A stretch of 64,000 nt of DNA, taken from contig CAJNOP010000525.1 in the NCBI GenBank assembly GCA_905250075.1, positions 81,353 to 145,352 on the forward strand, written 5' to 3'. A model generated the notes under the pieces. It was given only the letters and a program-made list of their open reading frames with translations. It was not told the origin of the DNA and did not search any database. The stretch comes from Rotaria sp. Silwood1. Its lineage: Eukaryota > Rotifera > Eurotatoria > Philodinida > Philodinidae. Positions 49,441 through 61,531 of this stretch are shown piece by piece. Within the stretch, counting starts at the first letter, position 1. Every line of letters starts with the position of its first letter. The position numbers were made by a program, and so were the translations under genes.

Positions 49441-50300
49441 GGTGTTCTGGTTCTGGAATAGTATTGATTTGTGTTGGTTGTCGGTTTTTCACTGGATCCA
49501 GATCGAATGTCGGTTATATCATTCTCTAAAAGAAGATGTTTTTAACTGTTTGATACGCTTCTGTTTTGGTTTAGTATGTTGTGTAGAACCACACGTGCTG
49601 ATCTATTTGGACGGCAGTGTTGAAAATATCTGTCTACTATCAGTTTTCACGGTTGGATTTGGCAATGGTGATGCAATCAACCGCATGGATCACTTTCACG
49701 GGAGCATGTTTTTAGATAAATCTTTTATGTGTCACTCTTTATATACTTTGTGGAAGAGGGTGATTCTCTTGAGAGTTTTGTACTTAAATGTAGTTATTAT
49801 GAGAGTTTCTGAGATAGCAATCTTTGTGGGAATGACAGCGATGGAGAAAGAGTTTTTTCATATATACTGGATTCGCTTCGATTTCAAATTATGTTCTCAC
49901 TTGTTTGTTTGAATATCAATTCTATCTTTGGCTGTACTGAGTAGCGTTCAGCTGCAGAAATCTAGAACTGACTATGATTATGGCTGTGTGATTCTCTTGT
50001 TCTGTAGGCAGTGAATAGAAAGCTTTGCATGAATTGCCTAATTCGAATTAGATTAGAAGTCGAGAACTAATTATCTTTTAAGACTGCAAAATAAATGAAA
50101 AAAAACGGTCTCCATGCCGATATAGTGAAAGAAGGAAAGGAAAAAAATGTTGAAGTTATCACAGCCCTGTTAAAGCAACAAAAAAACAAAAGATCAATTT
50201 TATATGAATTATGAATTTATAAATCGAACTGCATACCACTCTCGAAGCAGCAAAAAGAAACAAAAGATAAAAATTTTAACCTAAACTATGATTATGCTGC
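49441..50300. other. Satellite-flanking stretch without a supported gene
   Basis: A 177-codon ORF (49379-49912) starts inside the last monomer and has F/W/C/L-rich composition without family features. Some fragments (TTTGGCAATGGTGATGCAATCAA, GGAGCATGTTTTTAGATA) resemble badly decayed satellite. Confidence 0.35.
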
Positions 50301-50324
50301 CACTTTCAACTATTCTCAACTGAG

Positions 50325-50620
50325 ACCCTCGAGATGCCATCTGAAATGTCAGAGTCAGCCCAGGCGATCCGATGCTCACTGTCTGCTACTAGAGTGCAAT
50401 TGGCATCAGCTGAGCTATCACTGGCATCATTTGAGGTCCTAGTAGCAGTACCTGAGATGCCAGTTGCATCGCCTGAGATCATCGTCATGTTAGCAACATC
50501 ATCTATGATTCTAGTAACATTTCCTTAGATATTGGTGTCATGATAGGCGATTTTACCAGCGCCTCAGGTAACACTGCTAGCATCCAAGGCGATACTACTC
50601 ACATACCATTTGCTGCTTGT
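50325..50620. repeat. Degenerate minisatellite-like stretch (CCTGAGAT/GCATC motifs)
   Basis: Recurring variants of GCATCxCCTGAGATxxxAGTAxCA are spaced irregularly at about 15-24 bp. ORFs on both strands mirror this periodicity (S/A/D-rich) and are not supported as genes. Confidence 0.4.
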
Positions 50621-53545
50621 TGAATCTCAGGTATTGTCTATGATAGCTAGAATCCTACCGTCAGCATCTTCTGCATACCTTGAATAGCTACATTGTATGA
50701 AACTGTCAGAAATTTTAAAAAAGGGTACCATGCTACTGATACCTTTGCTTGAATTAATTGTAGTGCCAATAATACTGGAGTACCAGTCTTATTCTTGACT
50801 GCGAATGCAAAAGCATCAGCATTTTTTAAATGAAGCTAACGCGACACCCCTACGTTAAAATAGCCAAGTCACTAAAACGTCTTTTGTCCGCCTAACTGAT
50901 CCTTTATCTGGGCGTCGCGGCGTGAAAGTGCGGAGCGCCTCCGAAGAGTCGCGATCCATGCTAGTCTCTGTGCGCACAGTAATGAGTATAGTTCTAATGA
51001 CCATAATAATTTAAATGCAAATAAGAATTGTAAATTTCGCTCTTTTTTGCTGCTTCAACAGTGGTGTGAAGATTTCAAAAAATGTTTGTCTTCTGCTATT
51101 TCAATATCGAACCTTTTTTTTCAAGTTTTCATTCATATTTGAACTTGACTTAAGCATCTACTCAAGTCATGAGAGGATGTGAATTGCGACTCTAGTATGG
51201 TAGTTAACCCTTGAAAGGCTGAGATGAACGGCAATGATCTGCTGGCTGAGACACAAAGGCTAGATGGAAACGGAATGGAATAATATGCACTAGCAGATGA
51301 ACTTCATGTGGGTAAATCAGCAAAAAACGAGAGAAATATATTTACTGAAGATAGCTTCATTGAAACACGAATTACCTGCTCTACTTCTTCTTTGTCATGT
51401 TGATTCTGTTGTCGTTTATTGATTATGGAATTATATCAGATGGAAGCATCAAAGCATGCTGAGAAATGTATTAGTCATTCTTTTATAAAAACTTTCGATT
51501 TACTTTACATGAATTGGTGGCGACCAATGGGAGTTGAACTATGAAGTAACGTCGATTCGTAGTCTATGCGACTGTTCGCATCTGAATGTGTTCATCGATC
51601 CGTGTATGTTCGAAAAGATGACGAGTTGCTTTTGATCAACATCTATTGATGCGGTTTAAAGCAATCTTTCGTCTTTTTTTAGTAGTTCAACTGTCATCCG
51701 TCATCTTCTATCTACTAAGCGAGAATTATACAAAGAAGAAGTAAAATAAAATAAAGGTAAATTCAATTCTGAAACATATCTCTGCTTTTATTCTAATTAA
51801 GTTCATCAATTCATACGGGAATACTTGTACATGAGGTTACATCTATATTTTTATCTACTTCGTTTCTTATGCATTACAATTCATCACAATCGACTTGTGC
51901 AAGGGATGTATTTCTATTAATCGTAAGAGACTGAGAATCTGTTCCATGATTTAAGTGCATATCCATTGAACAACACAATGCAAAAGTCTTCTGCAATGTC
52001 ACAATCGAGATATGTTCTGATTATCACTTGGAGCTCTTTTGGAGAAGTGGATCACTGAACTGTAGTCGGACAGTCTGCATCTAACAGATCTCTTAAGAAT
52101 AAAACTAAATAAAAATCCTTGTGCTCTTTAACAAAAAGGGGTTTGAAATCTCTTCTTATTTTGCATCGAAAAGTGTCCTATCAAAAGGTCGAGACGATAA
52201 GCAAAAGTCGTCCGTATGAGAGGAACAAAGACAATGTCACAATATTCTTAATGGAGAAAAGTTTTTAAAAGCTTTTCTCAAGAATACACTATATCATTCG
52301 TCTCAGCATGATAAAAATATTTAGTTTTGCTGGCTCTAAAGAAACGTGTCACGAATCAATTATTACATAAAGTGACGAGTGCTTCAAAACGGATGAGACA
52401 TTTTTCTTGACGGTAAGAAAGTGAAAACATTAGCAAAGAGTAAGTAGTTCAATTACGAGCGTCAAAAACGAAAAAAATGGTACAAAATGCTTGAAATAAC
52501 TATTTGGCTAAACTTTGAACTATATCACAAGATTCTCCATGAAATTCTAAATTTCTCGAGGTTTATTATAGAATTTTTACTCAGATATTCGGAAGTAAAA
52601 ATGTTGAAGTGAAAATTCTGAAGACATTGTGAAAGGCTTCTTTCTGACAACCATATGCCATCGATCATTTCGTGTTCGGAACAATATAAACATTTTCATG
52701 ATTCAGTTTTGACTTTAGACCATTTTATTCAGAATTCAAGTTTGCAATCGATCGGAAAATAATAAATCTTTCAAAGAACAAATGTGACTTTTTAAAGGAA
52801 GAACTTCCAAAGTACATTCGAAAGTACTACTTGGTGATAGTTTCAAGCGTTTTGCTTCTGAACGACACCAACATGAGCCTTGAAAAGATCTTGAAAGCAC
52901 AGAACAGAAAAATTTTGATTTTTCACTAACACGAGAAATATATTTGTAGAAAAAGGGTCAATATTTCTAAACCATAAAGTTCTTTATTCAATTTAGCTTA
53001 ATAAGAATGGAGCTCTTGATCTATGTTTCTGATTTTTAAAATCAGAGATCAAAATTATTTCCTTCTATATGGACTATCCGTTTTCTCGATTGGCGTTGAT
53101 TACTGGTTTTCTAGAAAAATTTTGACGAATTGTTTTCTAGGACTGATTTTGTTTTGGAAAATGCGAACTTCTCTAAGGGACTGAAATGCTCTGCAGCATA
53201 TGGCGATGAAGTGAATCTTTCTTGCTTTGAAGACTAAATGTGTTTCGAAATATCAACATGTCACACCTGAAACTAATCGAAAATGATGCGTTTGAACACG
53301 TTCCTTGTATTGCAATCGCATTATGTTGCATTTTAAATGCTTATGTCTTGCCAATGAAATGTCGGCGATAAAAAGTTCTTTTAAATTCTATTGTTATCAA
53401 CATAACATAATTCAAAACACACCGTTTCATGAACAAAAATAATAAAAATGAGAAACAGATTAAATTCTTAGTGGGTTTTCTTTCATGCGCCTCGAACGAT
53501 GTTTTTTTTAAACTTTTTTCATCATATAATTCTTATGGATGTATC
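50621..53545. other. Gene-free stretch, 2.9 kb
   Basis: No recognisable coding sequence. It includes a GC-rich patch at 50830-50970 that stands out from the AT-rich surroundings, and a TTAACCCTTGAAAGG motif at 51206 like a piggyBac left end without a visible partner. Confidence 0.4.
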
Positions 53546-53898
53546 GAGATTGAAGATTCCCGGACAAAGATGAGAATTTTTCTCTTTCAAGAACTTTCAA
53601 GATTATACGAGAGTTTTATTGAGAGTTGTTCAGCTTGGCTACATCTAGCTGTGAAAACAACTGGCCAGACTGGTCGCAAAAGTAAAAGGCCGAGTCTCGA
53701 TCAAAATTTTCTTCTTTTTCAAGTCTTTGACTGAGACTGGTCAATACTCAACCTTTTACTTTCATGACCTGTCTGTTCAGTTGTTTTCACAGCTAGATGC
53801 AGCCAAGCTGAACAACTTTCAATAAAAATCTTGTAGAGTCTTTGCAGTTTCTTGCAAGAGAAAACTTCTCATCTTTGTCCGGGAATCTTCAGTCTCAA
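53546..53898. repeat. Long hairpin: ~153-bp arms, ~47-bp loop
   Basis: The left arm (53546-53698) contains GAAGATTCCCGGACAAAGATG and GTTGTTCAGCTTGGCTACATC. The right arm (53746-53898) is its reverse complement with roughly 15 percent mismatch and small gaps. A transcript would form a long imperfect stem. It is either a compact fold-back MITE or a source of hairpin RNA; no target-site duplication is obvious. Confidence 0.8.
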
Positions 53899-54688
53899 TG
53901 CATTCCTAATCATTCTAAATCGCAACATCGAATAGTTGAGTTGAGTTAAAGAAATAATATTGTTTGAAAAGTCAAAAATGAAATTGTTTCAAGTAAGACT
54001 CCTCATGACGCTTCTTTCAAGTGTCCAATATGTTTCTAAACGATCCATTTGTCGCCATAAAGGCAAAGAAAGAAGATAAAACAGCTTTAAGACTTTGCAG
54101 TCTACTTTAGACCCGCTTTTTCTCAAAATTGTGGAAGTTATTAGTCTATCAAAAAATTTGGGAGAGCGAACTCACCGAAATCGATCACAATCATACTGAT
54201 AAATTGCCTTTATCGAGAATAACAGTGGCAAGACTGTGTTTGAATATTGTAGTGTTTTTCGATATAGTTTTATCTTGATATCCAATATTCAAAGTAGTAG
54301 ACGACTCGGGAAAAGTTTCTCAGTCAACGTGAATATATTCATATATGAATTATGACACTAATTGCAACTCAGATACTGTTAGATGACTTAACTGTATAAC
54401 ACGACGAACGGATGATGTCAAAATGTTTCTTTTCGCTGAAACTCGAAAAGACACATGATTTGAATATGATAGAGAAAATCGGCAACATCAACTCATAGAG
54501 AGAGAGAAACATTTGCTCTTTTTTGATCAAATTTTACAGTTGTTTTTTAGAAGGTTCGCCTATATCTCTGAATAAAAACCTACGAGACCACAATCATTCC
54601 AGTTGAGCATTTGCACCCGTCGAGAAGATTTGGCAAAATCGACAAAAAATTGTTTGTTCAAATACTCGTAAACCCATTAAATTGGTTT

Positions 54689-55387
54689 CAGAGACTGACG
54701 GGACAATGATAAACTGTCCCGTCAAGGCCCATCGGGAGTTGTCCATAGACTGTATCCCGTCCCGTCACGCCTAGAAATTTTCACTCCCGTCCTGTCCCGC
54801 GTCCCACTAAGAGTTTTTTCAGGCCCGTCCCGGCTAATCCCGCGACCATCTTTTCACCAAAAGGTCGATGTCATACATATATGTTCATTTATTTCATAAC
54901 AGAAAAGTATTGTCGAGCAAAAAATGTCTACATAGGAAATGAAGTACAATAAATGTACACACACATATTCACAAGAAGCTGGGATATAAGAATAGAAACC
55001 ATAATATTCAAAAATAGTTACAAATTTAGATTGATTGCAACAATGTACAAATACGAATTGAAAATAATAATTTTCAAGGTTAACAAATGTGACGAAATGA
55101 GACGATGAACAATTATACGCATACATAATTATATATACATTGCAGTTTCTATGTCAGACGAATTATATTATGGTCATTGTCTCATCCGTCAGTCATCGCT
55201 AATCTCATTCCGATCGAATTAACCGTCACTGTTCTTTTTCTGATTCAATGTCTGTTTATTGGACGGTTATTTTTACTTTTTGTTTCATTGACGGAAGTAA
55301 GCGGGAGAAGCATCGAATATTGCCTGTCCCGCGTCACGTCCCGTCTCGGGACTTGACGGGATTGGTCCCGTGTCCTGTTACTCTCTG
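54689..55387. mobile_element. Non-autonomous hAT element (699 bp) with CGGGAC subterminal repeats
   Basis: The terminal inverted repeats are CAGAGACTGACGGGAC (left) and GTCCTGTTACTCTCTG (right), starting with the CAG typical of hAT. The 8-bp flanks ATTGGTTT (54681-54688) and ATGGGTTT (55388-55395) match at 7 of 8 positions, fitting a hAT target-site duplication. Multiple CCCGTCC/CGGGAC motifs lie in the outer ~150 bp of both sides, a transposase-binding pattern seen in hAT ends. There is no transposase; the 90-codon minus-strand ORF has no hAT features. Confidence 0.85.
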
Positions 55388-55856
55388 ATGGGTTTTACCA
55401 ACTGATATCTGTGATATATATGTTTCAATGGTGTACTAAAGTAAACCCGTTCAAGGCAATGCTCATATCAAACTAAATGCTTAATTTCTGGATGAAATAA
55501 ATTCATGTTCATTGTTAACTTGAAAAAATATAAATAGCGCTAATTTTGAACCGAAAACATGTCAGAAATGATATTGAAAATTCATATGCTATAAAGTAGC
55601 ACTTAGGTCATATTAACAAAGTCAATCCACCACTGCCTCTGCAACTTCAAACGGATAGTCGAACTTTCGACCACATTAGTTCCGTCGATGAATTACTTTT
55701 CTTACTTCATTGAATCGCTGTGTTATTATGAAGATTCAATTCAAAAATAGATTTTCTTTGCTTAACAATAGATCGACTATCAAAAAATCTGATTCAGAAC
55801 GTTCAAAAGTATCCCTATCACGTCACAACGATTGTAGAAGAATGAATAATACTTAC

Positions 55857-57072
55857 GAGTAAACCGTTGATGTAGTGTCAAATGGAACACGTGTTTGTTT
55901 TTATCATTATCAAAGTCCATTGCCTGCACATTGAAGCACACACCTGGTGTTATAAGCTCTTCTTCTTCATTAGGATATTCGGATATTGAGCGGAGATCAA
56001 CGGTAAAAGCGCATTGCACTTTCATGATGAACAAAACGTTCCCAAATCGCTCTGCTTGACTGCGATTTCGACTGCATGACGTAAACGCTTGAAATGAGCG
56101 GTATTCATTAGGATGCCCACACATGTATTGATAGGTGGCGATCTGTTCGGAAGTTAATGTGGCACCTCGATATAGTTCGATATTCCTGGTTAGTTTATTA
56201 TTGGAGGGATTGTCCCACAGGAGCAGGCAAAAGGGTCCTAGGGTATCGATTTTACTTCGCCAGTATTCTTCTTCTTTACTGCCTATCACTCTCATAGCGG
56301 CGTTGAGCTCTTTGTACAAGAAGCTATCCAGCGAGTAGATTCTAGCGCAGCATTTCCAGATTTCCTCTATTCCTTGATTTTGCTGCTCCATCAGTACTTT
56401 GGCGAAGTACTCGGCGTCATGTAGTTGCTCAATTGACTTTCCTTCTTCGATGATACCATGAGCAGCTTTCTCAACAATCATCGGTACGATTGTTTTGTCT
56501 TTCGAAGGTGATTGGTGCTTTTGAAGGTTCAGATTTTTTCTTACTTCTTTTATAAAGGGTGAGACCCACCCATACTGTCCCCCAAAAGGACGTTTCGGGG
56601 ACATAGGATCGAGCATGAAGCGTTCTTCCCGTAAACGTTTATCTCCTCCTTTGCACTCGAGTCGTTTGATGGGTCTTTGTTCGATCTTGTCGTTATCGGA
56701 TATTTTGACACGACGTTGAAAATCAATACGGTATCCGTCCAATAGAACATGACTTTGCTCACTGGAAAAAGCTTTTTCAATAATGATATTGTCCACGTCC
56801 GAAAAATAACTCCATTCAGGTTCCTGAGTTGTTGACCATGGATCTGGGTTTGACTGCCACATCCATTCAACGCGAAGTGTGGGTGTGGGTGTGGACGTAG
56901 GTGGGAGTGTGGATGTGGGTGTGAGTGGGTGTGGATGCAAGGCTCTCCATGCTACCCACATCCAGATCCATATACATACGATGACACCCAGTTCCAAGCT
57001 TCCACATCCGACACAAGCACACCCAAACACACACAACCAAACACCCCAAATGCAGCTGAGCTCGGTATCCAT
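55857..57072 (-). CDS. WWE-domain arginine ADP-ribosyltransferase (R-S-E class), partial
   Basis: From the first ATG (57072), about 70 residues come from the telomere-like array and have no family meaning. Then comes a WWE domain (starting VEWMWQSN, with PEWSYFSDVDN and a GYRIDFQRRV core), a linker, and an ART catalytic domain. The catalytic motifs are visible: LYRGA (the Arg), FTSCSRN (the STS-like Ser) and NEEEELITP (the ExE glutamates that direct transfer to arginine). WWE domains bind ADP-ribose or ubiquitin-pathway partners, and the combination is known in bdelloids. The exon ends at 55857 with a GTAAGT donor after HLTLHQRFT; I could not find a clear last exon, so the 3' boundary is open. 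The catalytic part looks intact. The true 5' end is uncertain because the array lies directly upstream of the WWE domain. Confidence 0.75.
56877..57047. repeat. Inverted telomere-like array 9, overlapping the WWE-ART 5' end
   Basis: The G-rich arm is 56877-56936 and the more degenerate C-rich arm about 56952-57047 (CCCACATCC, GACACCC, CACACCCAAACACAC). It joins the WWE coding sequence at TGTGGGTG|CGCGAAG (read on the minus strand as TLRVEW). Confidence 0.8.
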
Positions 57073-57126
57073 GAGTAGTGTTTTCTGTATTTGAAATGAC
57101 AGTGATAACCGTTCTGTTTGTAGCAC

Positions 57127-58368
57127 TCAGTTGGTATCCTTCTGTATCTGAAACCAAAAAAGAATAGAGAATCCTTATGTCATGCGCGAAATTTCTGTTT
57201 CTACATCAACTTACAAAATTACCTGATTCTTCTGCATATCAATGCGGAGAAAAGTACTTGCGTTCGTCATCAGCATAGACAGGATGCAAGATATGCTTGT
57301 GGCTTTAGCTATGGAATGTCGGCCTAAGTGTAGGTGTCTTTTGGAACTTGAGTGTTTCTGTTTTCTAAAGCAAAACTATATCCGCCACAACTACGATCAC
57401 ATCCACATTCGCACCCGAATGGTGAAAGCCGCAGGTTTCTAACTGATTTTGTTGTCAAGATAATTAGAAAATATCGAAATATATTGTATTTTGGCGTCAA
57501 CAGTAACTCCCGGTAGTCTCTGAAAAGTTACAGGTTAAAACCATTTCATTAGTCGTAATATCAAACATAAACTCAAACTCAGTCTCAAACGCAAACGCAA
57601 ACCGAAAGTCGCGAATGGCTTGGGTTTGATGCATCCCTAGTCCTTCCTTCGAACTCAAAATCGGTTTCCTCAAGAAGATACAACACATTCTCATCCCTTT
57701 CCACACCTACGAAATAGGTATCAGCTGAAAAAAAAAACTTCTTCAGTACCGGCTATTCAACAGTTGTTTGCTTAAATTAGTAATATTGCTACTCGTCAAC
57801 TTACAGAGAAAATGTGTATTATGACAGTCAACTTGCCTATCAATTATACAAACGATCTAACCGATCGGATACATTTGCTTAGGAGGGACTCTCATCGACC
57901 CTATCTAATCAAATCGTGACCCAACGTTTTACTGTCGTCATCACTTACGCCTTGATAAAGACTAGTGCAGACTGAATAATTCTTGGCTTCGTCGCACTAT
58001 ATATAGGTTACTTCTTGGAATGCGCTGTACTGAATGAATTATCTCGCTATGAAACGTTTCTCTTTTGGATTCAATTGCAGTCAACACAGCTAGGTTATTT
58101 CTCATCTGTTATCGAAGATAACGAGCGCACTTTGACCTGTCAATCGTGTGCAGTGAACAAACGAAAGTTGCTTGACTTGCACTTTTTCTTGTGAAACCTG
58201 TTCATGCAAAACGCAAACAGACCCTTTTTAGCTGTTGTGTTCATTTGTGCACAAAAGTTCGATAAGCAAATGCAGAGTGACGCTTTTATCCGCTGCCAAA
58301 GGTGGGTTTATTCTTGTTTGGAGCAAAACAGCACAGTCAATAAAAGTGCTGCTGTGTCATTATGGGAC
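57127..58368. other. No supported gene
   Basis: This should contain the 5' region of the WWE-ART gene. Short ORFs (57242-57442 and 57497-57706) have no recognisable domains. Around 57560-57610 there is a short AACTCAAAC/GCAAAC-type degenerate hexamer run. Confidence 0.3.
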
Positions 58369-58493
58369 TGTGGGTGTGAGTGTGGGTGTGTTGGGGTGGA
58401 GTGTTGATGTGGATGGGTATGGGTAGAGGCATTTTTCTCCACCCACATCACCACACTCCTGTCCACCCAATCCCATACCCCACATCCACACTC
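58369..58493. repeat. Inverted telomere-like array 10
   Basis: The G-rich arm runs to about 58426, the loop is around GAGGCATTTTTCTCC, and the degenerate C-rich arm ends at 58493. Confidence 0.82.
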
Positions 58494-59701
58494 TTATGGA
58501 AGCTCCAGTTCTATCAACGCTCATACCAAGCAAATTCATTCGGCATCTTTGGCCGGGGATCTAGGAGTATGAATGATTGCGGGCAGACTTCAGCAGTTGA
58601 ATGAAATGTTAGGTTAGACCGTGAATGAGCGTATGGTAGATGATGACGTCGGTTGAGAATCTCTTGAGGCGTGTATGTTGTTGAATATAGCTGATTAAAA
58701 TTTTAGATGGAAGCATTGATAATACTTGCTGCTAGATTGCATGACTGTGCGTACTACCTTCAAGATTCTAGCGCTTATCGTCAAATGGATAAATGTTGGG
58801 TAGTAGCTTTTGTGAACACTTGTGTACCAGATTTCTGTGTTACTTTATCTGCAGTAGCGAAGGAGGATCTAAGAATCATGAGTCAATTGATAATGTTCGT
58901 CGAGTTCCAGTGACGAAAACAGACTTTCATGAAACATGTCATAAGGTAATTTACTTGAGAGAGCTCCATTGACTTTTTACCAAATATGTCGTCATAGTGT
59001 GGGTTTTTATTTTTTGAGGAAGTTCACAAATACAACACTTTCTAATCATTATCACTCAGCTACACATTCGATTCTCTGCAAGACGAAGTTAATTGGATCA
59101 CTGTTCGCCTAAAATGCAAACATATCGTGAGTGCCTGTGATGCCTGCTCGATACATTATTAGTAGTATACATGACGGTATGCCCTCCATACAACTCTTAT
59201 TATTTTTTTCTTATTTTATTCTATTTCATTCATTAGGTCAAATAGATTTAACCCGACAAGTTGTATCAGAATGTTATTGATAGCCTCCACTCCTTTATGT
59301 ACCATTTTATTGTTTAATATTTTTTCAAAACTGTTGCAAAATATTCAAATAAATGAAAATATATGTCGAGCTTTGAAAAAAAACTCACCAACGGTGCTCT
59401 CCGTCTTCAAAACGCTATTGCCTACAAAATAATAAAACCTATAAAAATGATTCAATAAATTCATTCTCACTACGAAGAAAGTTACTCTCACACCCGGCTC
59501 TGTTATTGGCTGCTTCCTTTCTTTGCTTTGAAATACAACAACATACTCGAAGCTGCTGTTTTATTATTTCAACAGAATACGATCCAACAGCAGAGTAAAC
59601 AGAGCTGGCTGAAGAAACAATTCAGTTGTCTCGCATTTCTAATGGGCGAAGCCAAGTTGACGCACAATTCATTTTAAAAAGAATTTTAAAGCTCTTTTAG
59701 C
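58494..59701. other. No supported gene
   Basis: A 68-codon ORF at 58707-58913 starts directly after a splice-acceptor-like TTTTAG and might be an exon, but I do not recognise it. Confidence 0.3.
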
Positions 59702-59762
59702 TAGGGCTGGAAAGTTACCAGTTATCCGGTAACTGGTAACGGGACTGTTATTAGTTACCCGA
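59702..59762. mobile_element. Truncated hAT-like terminus with GTTACC/GGTAAC repeats
   Basis: TAGGGCTGGAAAGTTACC is followed by two GGTAAC and one further GTTACC. TAGGGxTGG ends with subterminal palindromic motifs are typical of hAT termini. The sequence stops exactly where the next telomere-like array begins, so the rest of the element is missing. Confidence 0.45.
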
Positions 59763-59897
59763 GGGTGGGAGTGTGGGTGTGCGTGTGTGTGTGAGTGGGG
59801 TGTGGGTTTGGATTTGGATTTGGGTGTGGCTGTGGGTGGGTATGAGAGAACAGAGACTTCATACGCAGATCTACTAAAACACCCACACCCACACCCA
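59763..59897. repeat. Inverted telomere-like array 11
   Basis: The G-rich arm covers 59763-59842 (including a TGTGTGTG stretch), then a loop of about 36 bp, then a short C-rich arm 59879-59897. Confidence 0.8.
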
Positions 59898-61531
59898 TAT
59901 GAAACCTAATTGGAACACAATGAACAATGCAGCTTCATACAATAAATAACATTGATGATTTGAGATATCAAATCCAATCAACAACTATAAATATCGAGAA
60001 TTTTTTTATAACCTACTGAAGCTTTTTGAGAAGTACAACCTGAACGGCAAAGTTCGCCCAAAGAATGAACTACTGACACAAAAAACTAATCTAATAGCCG
60101 AAGAAAGATACTGCATTTCTACTTATGTTACTAGTCTCTCCACACACACACCGAAATATTTTCGATTGATTTATACCAAAAGAAAATATTTTTTTCTGTC
60201 ATCTTGGTTTCGAAGATCCTTTTTTCAGAAGCCCACTGTCATACAAAAACATGTTTTTCTGACTACTCTTCTTTTGATGCAATATGTCCTGATGTCATTT
60301 TAGTTGCAATGGGTCAAACATATTCATAACGTCATCTACAGTTCCAGCCAATCACAATATGTCAGTTTTTTTTCTTTTTATTTCTGTTCTTGTTTTGACT
60401 TATTTCTCTATTCACGTTAAAAGCGAAGAAACGAAATCATATTCAAAACTGTTCATATTGAGAGGTAGGAAGCACATTAAATTCTTAAGAGAATTCACAT
60501 GATGTGGCGGTTTTTTCCAGTTTATCAGCAAGAAAATTTGAAAAAAAAGATATAATGAGCTTTTCATAATTTTACTCGTGATTACTATGGTTATTTTTTT
60601 ACCTTGCTGTTTTTCTCATGTTCCACCAAAAGTCTGTGTAAAAGGAGGAACAAAACGATTCTTATAAATAGAGAGAAGAAAGAAAAAAAAAGAAAAAACA
60701 GACGGAATCTCTATACTCCTATGTAATTACGTTCGATAGTTGAAATTTATAATTGCTCAGCATGTGGAGTCGGCGAAAGCAGAAGAAAAGTGAAAATAAA
60801 CATCATGAGAGAGGGCCACACTTAAGAAACAGCGTCGATTGAAAAGAAAACAGCAGTTGTCCTTCAACAATTCATATGAAAAACACACGATTATTTATCA
60901 AATCAAAACGATTAGCGAACGTTGACGGTTTAATTTGAGCATGAGTAGGTTGCCGGCCGCATTTGCTTCTTCCGCATTGTGTTACCTATAATAATTAACA
61001 TTCATGTTTTGCAATAAGTATAAAATTGACCAAATTCGTGAATGTAGACGATGGAAAATACGGTCAACTATTGCCATTCTTCTTTTCTTATTGCAGAAAA
61101 CTCAGTTTATGAGTAGATTTGGCATTTTCATTTAGTCTATTTAAAATTCAAATTCCTTTCAATTTGAATTCAAACTAAATCAAAACTTTCCTGAGAGAAA
61201 TTTATTGCAAATTACAATTTTCCTTCTGTAAACATCTAAAGTTAGCAATGATCAATTTACATTTACAAAACTGTAATAAATTGAAAAATAAATTGTATAA
61301 AATTAAAATTTAATTTCTATTGATCTAAATTAGACGCGACAATTTTCAATTAGTTTCCTTCAAATTTAATCTGCTTCAAATTTAATTTTTTCTAAATCAA
61401 TTTCTGGATTTAATAATTTCCTTTTAATTCGAAGTTAACAACTATAAAGTCAAAATGATTGACTTTAAAAGAAAACAGATAAGAAATACGACGAATAATT
61501 CGTATTAGGTTACAGCTCGATCATCATAATA
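59898..61531. other. Gene-free stretch
   Basis: AT-rich. From 61140 to 61450 short palindromic AAATTTGAATTCAAA-like words recur. No gene or complete element is visible. Confidence 0.4.

Noticed and set aside
49379..49912. 177-codon ORF on the plus strand
   Set aside because: It starts inside the last satellite monomer, has biased F/W/C/L composition and no recognisable motif.
51206..51230. Possible third piggyBac end (TTAACCCTTGAAAGG)
   Set aside because: No inverted partner with TTAA was found nearby.
51515..51590. tRNA-like or retroelement primer-binding-site-like sequence (TGGTGGCGACCAATGGGAG)
   Set aside because: The acceptor and T-arm do not pair over a full cloverleaf, and no long terminal repeats or polymerase sequence are nearby.
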